Positions 1 to 12,500 of a DNA stretch of 64,000 nt are shown here, piece by piece (positions within the stretch are counted from its first letter, which is position 1; each line of letters opens with the position of its first letter). Location: assembly GCA_949316235.1 (NCBI GenBank), contig OX438747.1, positions 27,470,618-27,534,617 on the forward strand. The letters run 5' to 3'. The DNA is from Oegoconia quadripuncta (taxonomy: Eukaryota; Arthropoda; Insecta; Lepidoptera; Autostichidae). The notes below the pieces were generated by a model that was given only the letters and a program-made list of their open reading frames with translations, made no database searches and was not told the origin of the DNA. A program made the position numbers and the translations under genes.

Positions 1-100
1 CACGTAATCATCACACAAACATATGCCCCTAGCGGAATTCGAACCCGCAACCTTTTGGTATAGTGGTCAGAGTTTCTAACCACTACACCAAACAGGTCGC
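1..100 (-). mobile_element. SINE A, truncated by window start
   Basis: Reading on the - strand, the tRNA-like head begins CGACCTGTTTGGTGTAGTGG (A box) and carries GGGTTCGAATTCCGC (B box), then the GGGGCATATG body. The body runs off the window edge. Confidence 0.8.
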
Positions 101-243
101 CATATGACCTATATGATTAGATGACATATATCTTATTGTTGGGAGAAGATAAACAGCAGCTGTGGTCTGATCGAGCGTTTATTGTTGGGATGTTGCACCG
201 ATTAGTAGAGAAAGCAAAACTGGCCGCGCGCCAGTATATATAC

Positions 244-364
244 ATTTAGATTTGCGCCATCTATCGGATTGTCCTAGAACCCGTGAGAAAGTACACTTGT
301 ACCTATTGACGTGAATAAATCGATTAGTGGTGGGTTCACGGGTTCGCCGATAGATGGCGCCAAT
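244..364. repeat. Imperfect inverted repeat in mannosidase intron
   Basis: GCGCCATCTATCGG with nearby AACCCGTGA at about 249-285 returns inverted at about 332-362. This makes a hairpin roughly 65 bases upstream of the 429 exon. It may be a small MITE remnant; no transposase or clear target duplication is seen. Confidence 0.5.
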
Positions 365-428
365 CTTTACATTTTTGTGCCGACAGCGTCAGGCGAGGTT
401 CTATACTGAACACATATAACTATTTCAG

Positions 429-558
429 TCCTCCATTGGAGACGAAGCAAGACGACTTCTTCCCCTATTCTTACGACAAAGTCTCGTATTGTACTGGAAT
501 GTACACCTCAAGGCCTGCTCTTAAGTTATTAGCTCGAGAGGGCCATCTCTATTTACAG
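429..558 (+). CDS. Alpha-mannosidase exon: ETKQDDFFPY region
   Basis: The acceptor is tttcag at 423-428 and the donor is gtaagt at 559. One base finishes a codon from an upstream exon outside the window. It then reads PPLETKQDDFFPYSYD and ends LYLQ. The ETK-DFFPY block and TSRPALK match the end of the GH38 catalytic domain. A SINE tail starts about 5 bases after the donor. Confidence 0.92.
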
Positions 559-3500
559 GTAAGTTTTTTTTTATGCACGACGGGTTCGTACTTGACCTCA
601 ATCACACCTGATGTTAAGTGAAGATGAGGTCGAAGGTGGAAGCGTACTGACCCGGAAACCCCAACACATTTGGTGGACTGGCTATCTTATCTCTGACAAC
701 CAGAACACAACAATGCTATTAACATTGCTGCTTGGCGACAGATTTAGATAAGATGGTGGTAGCTAGCCAGGCGGACATTTTAAAATGCCCTACCACCAAC
801 CAAACCGAGTTCTTAAACATGTACCCCGCTGGGGATCGAACCCGTGACCTCCGAATCGTAAACCCAATGTTGTTTACATTGACCCACGGAGGCGGTTAAA
901 TTATTTTAATTTTCGTCGCGGTCGTGAATATTTCTTGGTCGCCTCCTTGGCTCAATGTAAACAACATTCGGTTTACGAATCGGAGGTCGCGGGTTCGATC
1001 CCCAGGTATATTTATTACTCGGTTTGGTTGGTGGTAAGGCATTTTAAATGTCCGCCTGGTTAGCTACCACCATCTAAGTCTGCCGCCAAACAGCAATGTT
1101 AATAGCGTTGTTGTGTTCCGGTTGTCAGAGATAAGATAGCCAGTCCTCCAAATGTGTTGGGGTTTGCGTGTCAGTACGCTTCCACCTTCGACTTCATGTA
1201 TCAGTAATTGAACAAGGGGTACCTTAGCTCCGAACCTGCTTTCCCAGTGTAGCTGTGATGAAACGTAAATCCATCTGTTTGTCTGTCTTCATTATTTATT
1301 TTACTGACAGATGGTGAAGCAACTACAAGTACTCGCTAAATTATGGAACAATGACAAGAAATTAGAGGATTTCAAGTGGATTATGGGTAATTATAATATT
1401 GCGATATTTTGCTGTTGAGGGTGAGAATTCAATCATAGAAGATGCTAAGATCTCCTAAAACAATTAATCAATGGCTACTTTATTTTATATTAGGTCCTTA
1501 CCTATGAATTTGGCGTTTGGTATGAAGAATTTCATTAAGACTGCTTTCTCCATACAAACATTTTTGATTTTTTTTGGGAACGGCAAATCCAAATTTAGCT
1601 AAACTTCGTGTGTATTATCGGATAACATTAAGTTAAGTATAGGCAGCGTTAATTTTTAAAAGTAACCGCTTTATAAAAGTTTCACCGGATCTAAGAAATG
1701 ATTATGGGAAGCACATGAAAAGAGCTCTGTTCAATTTTTTTTTTTATTATGTGATTTTTTTTTTTTTTTTATATGAGAGGGCGGCAAACGAGCATGCGGG
1801 TCACCTGATGGAAAGCAATCACCGCCGCCCATGGACACCCGCAACACCAAAAGATTTAGGCCAGAAATTAAAAAAAATATTTCATGTGAAACTTTTAAAT
1901 AATATATCATTTTCCAAATAAAAAACAAATGTGGATAGAGCTTTGAAAATCGTTCATATGATTAACGAAGAAAAAAACTCCAATTTCATAGGTAAAGACC
2001 CCATATTATGTACGTACGAAAAAATATTTCTGCATTCCCAAAAAATAGTGAGAAGCATCAATCATGGCCTTTAATATTATTGGTAGTTAAAAGTGTATCC
2101 TAATGCTGGGACACCTTATACGACATGATGATTTCATCAAAACCATAATAGAGGAAAGAATAGAGGGGAAAAGAAAAAGAGGAAGACCGTAAATAAGCTA
2201 CATGCAGCAGATAAAAGAGAAGTTGAACGTCCTGTCGTATCAGGAGGTCAAGAGGAAGGCGGAGAGCAGAGAGATATGGAAAAATCTCCACCGACAAGAG
2301 CATGGCTCTTAAATCAGATGATGATAAGTGTTTACTTGACGACCTGTTTGGTGTAGTGGTTAGCAACTCTGGCCACTATACCAAAAGGTTGCGGATTCGA
2401 ATCCCGCTAGGGGCATATGTTTGTGTGATGAATACGGACATGTGTACCCGAGTTATGGATGTTTTCATTTATAATAATTATTTATTTACAAAAAAAAAAA
2501 CGTATTTAAGTAGTATATCAACCATCTGGTATCCACAACACAAGCCATTATTTGCTTACTGTGGAACTAGATGGCGCTGTGTGTATGTCTAAGGATATAT
2601 ATGTCGTAGATGGGTAGGGTGGGCGTTGCTAGCGACCGAGACGGTGCCAGCCGCGTGGTAAAGGGTTGCTCGGGCAATTACAGTAAGATATACCCACAGA
2701 CAACGTATTAACATTCAGTTCAATTATGATCATGAAACCTGAGATGCTTTCTGTTGAAGAGAAAACATGTGCACGCCCCTCGTGCCATACAACTTGGCCC
2801 CCGCGTGCACTCTGTGGAACTCAGCCGCAGTCTTATTCACTAACGACTCACCGGATTCTTCAAGCGTCGATGGTAGTAGGTAATCAGAGTCCCTCATGGT
2901 CGTTGATGTCCAGGTGGTGGTCCGACTCCTTCGACGGCTGGTAGCAAAGTGTGTCCCATTTTCGATGTGAAGACCTAATATAACTATTAACGTCGTCACC
3001 GCGCCATTTCCGGCGACACCAGCGCCACCAGGCCCAGTTCCCATTGCAAACCGCGTATTATTATACTCATTTCATTATTGAAATAATAAATTCTGTCGCT
3101 AATTTATCGCTATCTACGACATAAAGAAAAATCTGGTAATCACAATGTCTTTCAGGTGTGATCCAGGACCATAATATCATATCAGGTGCTCTGAAGCCAC
3201 GAGTCAAGTCCTACTACGTGAAGAAGATAACTAAGGTCATTCAACAATCTACTCTTATACTGAAGCAGGCTTTTAAGTAAGTTAATTGTTTTATGCACAA
3301 TGGGTATATTCTATTTTCATACATATGGTCCTTTAGAAAAACTTCACACCTGGCCATGTAACGTGTGCATTTTTACATAAATTGTGTGACGAAAACGTTT
3401 CGCTAGTAAAGGGGGGCGACTCACGGAGTCGCGGAGACGGAAAAGAATGTACAGAAATAAGTGGACTGTATTAAACGATAGATGATTATAGTATTCACTT

Positions 3501-6500
3501 CTTATTATAGATTAAGGATATCACAGTATAATATAGTATGCACATTCACTGATGCGCACAGTAAAATATGCTTGTCTGGTTGTTCTCTTTTGTACCAGTG
3601 TCTCCTCGTGGGTAATAGCTTAAAATCAGTGTTTTGCTCTATGAGCAATTATACACACTGAGCTATGACCTATTTGTAGGGCTGTAGCACACACATACTC
3701 TAGTGTATCCTGATGTTACTTTTATGAATTGTTATAAAATATGTTTATCCAATTGCTTTGGAACTTATGGTATGTGTGTGATTGGAGATATAAATAAACG
3801 ATCTATCTATCTATTCAGCCTTCAGGTACAGCAAAATGCTATCACAATACGATTGTGATATGCTGTACTATCAAACCTTTCGACTTGAATAAGAATAGGC
3901 AAAACCACTCACCTCCGTTCCTTAGTAGAGGACAACAGCCACGGGCCGGACATTTAAAATGCCCTACCACCAATCAAACCGAGTACTAAACATGTACCCC
4001 GCTGGGGATCGAACCCGCGACCTCCGAATCGTAAACCCTATATTGTTTACATTGAGCCACGGAGGCGGTTGAAAAATGTGTGTTCGTAACAAAGCTATAA
4101 TGCCTTCGAATCTCGAAATATTTTTTATTAAATTGCTGCATTTGTTAATAGCAAGCTTCGCAAGAGTCCATCGGGTACCATCTACTACCGCTGTCCATTC
4201 AATATCTCCTCTTGTTTGGGCACAAATGGAAACAGCAGTTATGTAAGTATTCATACGGAAGTAGGTGGAACCCAGACTAATGCCCGCCGGTACCAGGCTA
4301 ACATAACCGATCGAGAGTCACTCTGCTTGTCCTACTGAAGGTAGACGGTGCCCTACGTGACTCTATTGGCTACCTTGGGCCCCAGACTAATGCCCACCGG
4401 TACCAGGCTAACATAACCGAGCGAGAGTCACTCTGCACGTCCTACTGAATGTAGACGGTGCCCTACGTGACTCTATTGGCTACCTTGGGCCCCAGACTAA
4501 TGCCCGCCGGTACCAGGCTAACATAACCGAGCGAGAGTCACTCTGCACGTCCTACTGAAGGTAGACGGTGCCCTACGTGACTCTATGGCTACCTTGGGCC
4601 CCAGACTAATGCCCGCCGGTACCAGGCTAACATAACCGAGCGAGAGTCACTCTACACGTCCTACTGAAGGTGACATGACTCTATTGGGGCCACCTTCATG
4701 ACAATCCGCTCGTGTAGAGATAGATTTGTGTTCCAACTGTAAAATTGTGTTGCATTTTTTTGATTGTAGAAGAGCTCTACTTTTAGGGACCAGTGTGAGA
4801 CTTTTTAGTTTTGTCAAGATTGCTACCTTGGACCCCAGACTAATGCCCGCCCGTACCATGCTAACATCACCGAGCGAGAGTCGCTCTGCCTGCCCTATTG
4901 AAGGTAGACGGTGCCCTACGTGACTCTATTGGGGCCACCTACATGGCAATCCGCTCGTGTAGAGAAAGATTTATATTCCAACTGTAAAATTGTGTTGCAT
5001 TTTTTTAATTGTAGAAAAGCTCTATTTTTAGGGGGCCAGCGTGAAACTTTTTAGTTTTGTAGATGCTACCTTGGAATCCAGACTAATGCCCGCCGGTACC
5101 AGGGTAACATAACCGAGCGAGAGTCACTCTGCAGGTCCTACTGAAGGTAGACGGTGCCCTACGTGACTCTATGGCTACCTTGGGCCCCAGACTAATGCCC
5201 GCCGGTACCAGGCTAACATAACCGATCGAGAGTCACTCTGCATGTCCTACTGAAGGTAGACGGTGCCCTACGTGACTCTATGGTTACCTTGGGCCCCAGA
5301 CCAATGCCTGCCGGTACCAGGCCAACATAACCGAGCGAGAGTCACTCTACACGTCCTACTGAAGGTAGACGGTGACATGACTCTATTGGGACCACCTTCA
5401 TGACAATCCGCTCGTGTAGAGATAGATTTGTGTTCCAACTGTAAAATTGTGTTGCATTTTTTTGATTGTAGAAGAGCTCTACTTTTAGGGACCAGTATGA
5501 GACTTTTTAGTTTTGTCAAGATTGCTACCTTGGACCCCAGACTAATGCCCGCCGGTACCATGCTAACATCACCGAGCGAGAGTCACTCTGCATGCTCTAC
5601 AGACGGTGCCCTACATATACAGGGTGTCCCTGGAAGTATGGATCAAATCGAACAGGGGCATGGGGAAGGTCATTCCCAAACTTAAGCTGAAAAAAAAAAA
5701 TAAAAATAAATAAAAAAAAAAAAAATAAGAAAAAAAAATTAATTAATTATTTTTAATTAAAAAATTAAGCTGATAGCTTTACTAGTTTTCTTTTAAAAAA
5801 ATTTTTTGTATAAGCACTATTCGATAATATGAAAATGTAAAAAATTGATCATAACTTTTGAACCGTCAAAAATGGCACCGACATTCATAGGGTTAAAAAG
5901 TTTGGGAATGACCTTCCCCATGCCCCTGTTCGATTTGATCCATACTTCCAGGGACACCCTGTATATTGGACCCCAGACTAATGACCGCCGGTACCAGGCT
6001 GACATAACCCAGCAAGAGCTACAGTAAGAGAGATTATAAATTCGAAGCATAAGCACTGAGTGTCGTTCTATCTTTCAGATGGTAATATATAATCCGTTAG
6101 CATGGCCTGTGACAATGCCTGTCAGGTTACCTTCCTGGGGCATGCCCATTATCGTGCACGACTCTAAAGGTAATTTACTTTATAGTAATCAGTTAAATTG
6201 TCGTTTAGTTCCCGACAGACAAGCCATCTCTTCCCGTGGGTAGCGTAAAATATAAGGTTTAACAAAACCCGACAAACGACGACGAAAAACGAGTGTATGT
6301 ATAGAATGTACCTATTACAAAAAAAAAAAACATTGAAGTTAACAGATTTTATTCAAAAAATAAAATCGTGCCGCGGTATCTCCCCCCCTGGCGCCCCCTC
6401 GCCGCCGCCACAAGATGGGATTGGTTGCGCCCTTTGGCGTCTTCCATATGAACGTTGGCTTTTTTTTCTCATTGATAAAACAAGGTACAATCGAAATGAA

Positions 6501-9500
6501 GTAAGTCTGTTAATGTGTATTTTCATTTGCACTTACATTTAATTTTTTTATTCGGAATCAAAATATTTAAGGCTAGTTTTTTTAATGAATAAATTATTTA
6601 ATTGGCAATTTCAGGTATGTACAGGTAGGTACATACCTGAAATTGCCAAAGTTTGTCGGGTTAATTTTGTTAGACCTTACATTATAAGTAAATGCAAATC
6701 GTACACTACCAATCAAATCAAATATTATTTATTGCACAGACTAATTTACAACATTTGTTTAGGTAATTATTATAATTATTATTAACAATTAGCACTTATT
6801 AGCAGTGAAAAACAATGACAAACTAACCTCCCGCACTAGTAAAAATACTGTATTGCGGGAGGGTAGTACCACTGTCTCTCAAAAACCAATGTTTTGATAA
6901 TATGTTTTGTTATCTTGCTTTGTTATTTTTTGGAGCAAAAGACCCGGCTTTACACTTCTTATATCGTAATCGGGTTTCTATATACCGAATGAGTGTTTTT
7001 ACCGTAAGGAAGAAAATAGGGCATTAGGTAAGTGAAATAGAAGTTATAGAAATAGTTAGTTAATTTTTTTTTTTTTTTTTTTTCAATTTGCCGGCCGGAT
7101 TTTGATATGCGATTGGCGGGAATCGTAGGGTCCTATCATGCGAACTATATTTGGAACTCATATTTTCTCAAAGTTTGTTAAATATATTCAATTTAATTAT
7201 TAAATTTAAAGGGAAACGCTGCTGACATACATATCATATTTGTTCTGCAGAAGCGTGCTTTTCGTGCCATTTATAAATTAGGACCTAGAGTGTCTCTTAG
7301 AGATAAGTTTAAGGATCTTAACAATGGCATCTCAATACATTTATGAGAATTTGTTATATGCAAAAAAAATATAACGTTATTCGCTAAAAATAGTGATAGG
7401 CACAATGTTAATACAAGGAATAAGAACCAGTTATCTGTTAATGTTAGCCGACTTTACAAAGTTAGTAAATCCTTCAAATCGCAATGTATACGCTTTTATA
7501 ATAAGGTTCCAGTAGACATTCAAAATTTGCATTTAAATAAATTTAAAGCAATCATAAAACATTATAAAATCACTGACTATTTGAATGATAAGTAAACATG
7601 GACATAGCTGTCTTGTTATTCATATGTATAATAACCAAATCACAAATTGTGACCCATAATCTGTTTAAAAGAGCAACACTAGAGTTTCTTGCTCGTTCTT
7701 CTCTGGGGAATCAGCTTTGTGAAGGAGTATTAAATTTAAATGTAATATTAATAGTGACGTTTTCAAGTGATAATTTTATCCTATGAAATAAAATATTTTG
7801 ATTTGAATGATTGATAATTATGTGGAATAAGCTGGAAACGCGACTGTCAAATGACACAGATATTCGATTATGGTTTTGACCAAAAAAAAAGTTAAATTAC
7901 CTATGCCAAAACCTTCTATTTCACTTACCTAATATACGCTATGTTACACGGTAAAAATACTCATGGGGTACATTTTTTTTTTAATATTTTTTAGACTAAC
8001 TTAGACATACACACAGCGCCATCTAGTTCCGCACTAATCAACTATAGGCTTGTGTTGTGGCGTTAGTACTATTACCTATTCTGTGGTTGTGGATACCAGA
8101 TGGTTGGTATACTACATAAGTACATTTTTGTAAATAAATAAGTGAAAACGTCCATAACTCAGATTCACATGTCCGTATTCATCACATAAACATAAGCCCC
8201 CAGCGCTTCACCAAACAGGTGGTCTTTATTTTATCGTCGTCATTATTTCACAGGTGAAAAGGTAAAGACAACTGTAGTTCCAATACCCAACGCTGTATAT
8301 AACATACCCCTTCGCACTTCTCTGGCTGATCATGAGCTGGTATTCATGGCTAAAGACATACCGCCTCTTGGATTCAAGTCCTACTTCGTAGAAGTGTTAG
8401 AATTCGTACGATATAAAAGGTCCATAATTAAGAAACTGAAAAAGAATGCCACGAAGAAGTATCTGACGAGGCAGACTAATCCGACGAAAACTGATAGTCA
8501 GGTGTTGCTTGATGATATGGAGGCAGACTACGAGTACTTTGATGATAATGCAACGGATGTTAATTTAGATGACGTCACTGAAGCCTCGACTACTGATGCT
8601 GTGGTTACTACTACCGACGAAGGTGATGTGTCTGGTAAGGAATCCAAGTCGAAAATGCTTTATTTCGTACGTACATAGGGTAGGTACACTTGAATTTTTT
8701 TTTTATGCACAACGGATTGGTACTGGACCTCAATCACACCTGATGTTAAATGAAGATGAGGTCGAAGGTGGAAGCGTACTGACCCGGAAACCCCAACACA
8801 TTTGGGGGACTGGCTATCTTATCTCTGACAAACGGAACACAACAGTGCTATTAACATTGCTGCTTGGCGGCAGATTTAGATGAGATAGTGGTAGCTAGCC
8901 AGGCGGACATTTTAAAATGCCGTACTACAAACCAAATCGAGTACTTAAACATGTACCCCGCTGGGGATCGAACCCGCGACCTCCGAATCGTAAACCCAAT
9001 GTTGTTTACATTGAGCCACGGAGGCGGTTCATATTTTGTTCTATCACCAATATTTTTACTGCTTAGCATGGTCATCAGCTGGGAACATACTTTTAGACAT
9101 TCTAATGAATATTACAAAATTTTACCGGTATGTAAACTACTGTATTTACCTGTGGTTAAAAATACAGTGGCTTTCAAAATCAAAATCAAAAATATTTTAT
9201 TCAATGTAGGATACAAAAATATCACTTATTGAAAGTCAACATGTTATTTTTTTTTAAACTACACAAGGTGTTATGGTTAGGGAGAAGAAGCGACAAGAAA
9301 CTCCGCAACAACACATCTTTTCAATTTGTTTCCATCTTTATAATAATATTACATTTTATGTAACATATTACAAAACAATAGCAAATAACATAACGACCAG
9401 CTAACACCAGACCTCCTTATCGCCTAAATAATCATCTATCCTGTAATAACCCTTCTTTAAATACAGGGCATCAACGATTTGGAATGATATCCCTCCACCA

Positions 9501-12500
9501 TATCATAACACCAAGAATCAATTTAGTTATACCAAGTTATACCTTCTCACAGACACAAACACACTCTAACTTAACCCCCCCTCCCCCCCACACCCACACA
9601 AATACTCACACACATATACATTCACGCCCACACTAACACACATAAACGCACGCACTGAAACACATATATACCCATATATAAACATAAAATAAAATAAGAT
9701 ACGTAGGTAATAATTTAATAGGCCCTTAAAATTATATTGTATGAAGTTTTTATATTATTAGAATTAGGTATTGTAGCACTATAGTTACACAGACGTAAAA
9801 TGTGTGCTTAGTGGCTAATTCACATATGAAGTACATGTTTAAGTACTCGGTTTGTTTGGTGGTAGGGCATTTTAAAATGTCCGCCTGGCTAGCTACCACC
9901 ATCTTATCTAAATCTGCCGCCAAGCAGCAATGTTAATAGCATTGTTGTGTTCCAGTTGTCAGAGATAAGATAGCCAGCCCCCCAAATGTGTTGGGGTTTC
10001 CGGGTCAGTACGCTTCCACCTTCGACCTCATCTTCACTTAACATCAGGTGTGATTGAGGTCAAATACGAACCCGTCGTGCATAAAAAAAAAATATTTTTA
10101 AGATCTTTTCTTTTTGTTATCACGCTCGCAAGTAGGTGACAGCAGTTTTTTTTTTTTTTTTTCATTTTTGTATGTGTATGTGGGAACGCGCCTGACTGTT
10201 GTTTTATTTTGAAAACCTAAGTGAGAGAGGGGTTGCGCTGAAAACCAGCGCTGTCAATTGCCATACGACATATTGGCAGCAAATGCTGACGCCCAATCCC
10301 TTTGCCACAAATACATTTAATTATGCAAAATGTTATACCTACGAAATTTTCTGTTTCTTCTTCTAAAAATAAATTATTCTTATTCTTATTGTGTTTTTAA
10401 ATACTTAAATTGCTATGACAGGTAATGTGATAGATGAAAACGTGGACTACCTTAAACCAGATCGAAAAGTTCTCCAGCCAAACTATACAGCTGCTACACT
10501 CAACACACCAGCTCACGTAACCACAGAGGTTGTTCTGGATACCACTATAGAATCATTTGACAATGAAAGCATAACCGAAAATGATGTAAATACCTTGAAA
10601 ACAACAGGTTATAATAAAGATAGCTTTAGGAAAGCTTATAATGAGCAGGATGGTGTGGGAGATATCCTGGATTATAGTAAGATAAATATGAGTGAGCCTA
10701 TGCCATCCAAAACCCCGAAGCCAGAGGAAAAGGAACCTGCAAAATCGGAAGTGATTGAGGAGAAAGATTACGCGTCTCTGTCTAATGATTTGTTCATTGA
10801 AAATAAGGTAAGAGCAACTGTCCAGCAAACTAAAGATTTACTTATATAGGGTCTAACAAAATTAACCCTGTTTGGTGACCCTGACGACCTGTTTGGTGTA
10901 GTGGTTAGCAACTCTGACCACTGTACCATAAGGTTGCGGGTTCGAATCCCGCTAGGGGCATATGTTTGTGTGAGGAATACGCACATGTGTACCCGAGTTA
11001 TGCATGTTTTTATTTATAATAAGTATTTATTTACAAAAAAAAATATATGTATGTATTATATCAACCATCTGGTATCCACAACACAAGCATATAGTTGCTT
11101 ACTATGGAACTAGATGGCGCTGTGTGTATGTCTAAGGATATTTTATTTATTTATTTTATTTTTTAATTACACGTACATGACAATAAAATAATATTGGGTC
11201 TTTTACCTATGAAATTGGAGTTTTTTTTCTTCGTTAATCATATGTACCAATTCCTGCGATTTTCTAATCTATATCCAAATTTGTTTTTTATTTGGAAAAT
11301 GGAATATTATTTCAAGGTTTCACATGAAATATTTTTTAATTTCTCGGCTAAATCACATAATAAAAAAAATTTGAACAGACCTCTTTTCATGTGCTTCACA
11401 TAATCATTTCTTAGATTCGCTGAAACTTTTATAAAGCAGTTACTTTTAAAAATTAACGCTGCCTATACTTAACTTAGTGTTATCCGATAATACACACAAA
11501 GTTTAGCTAAATTTGGATTTGCCGTTCCCAAAAAAAATCAAAAATGTTTGTATGGAGGAAACAGTCTTAATGAAATTCTTCATACAAAACGCCAATTTCA
11601 TAGGTAAGGACCTAATATAATTAATAACCATCTTATCTGTGGAAATAAAGCTACAGTGTCGACAAACACATAAAGCCTCACTGTACCTCTTAAAAATTAC
11701 ACATTTAAAACTCAACTCAATGGCTCAATACAATAAACCGCTTCCGTGACTCAATGTAAACAACATTGGGTTTACGATTCGGAGGTCGCGGGTTCGATCC
11801 TCAGCGGGGTACATGTTTAAGTACTCGGTTTGGTTGGTGGTAGGGCATTTTAAATGTCCGCCTGGCTAGCTACCACCATCTTATCTAAATCTGCCGCCAA
11901 GCAGCAATGTTAATAGCATTGTTGTGTTCCGGTTGTCAGAGATAAGATAGCCAGTCCCCCCAAATGTGTTGGGGTTTTGCAGGTCAGTACGCCTCATCTT
12001 CACTTAACATCAGGTGTGATTGGGGTCAAGTACGAACCCGTCGTGCATTAAAATAAAAAAAAAAACAGTAAAGAGTTTGAATACCACTTTGCCGAACATT
12101 CGGTGATTTAACCGAATATTCGGCCGAATACGATATTCGGTAAACCTGCTGAATATGCCGAATACCGAATCGAATATACTGTGACGAAAACGTTACAACA
12201 TTATACTCTTTAAACTTATGTCTAAGTGACTTTATTATCCCTAAATATGTTACCATTCCAGTATATCTACATAGGGCTCAACGAAGCTACGAAGAAGGTG
12301 GAGACGATAGCTCTGATCAACGGCCTGAATACATCATTGGATATACAATTCTACTATTATGCATCAGATGATCCCGCGAAGTTGAGGCAGCCTAATCCTG
12401 ACAACAAATTTGAAAGGTACATATAGACTTATATATTAGGATTATATATTTCATGAAGTCTGTTTTTTTTCCATACAAACATTTTTGAATTTTTTTGGTA

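Noticed and set aside
3964..4254. A 96-residue gene on the - strand
   Set aside because: It overlaps the real + strand mannosidase exon 4152-4242 and an inverted SINE C; it is an antisense shadow.
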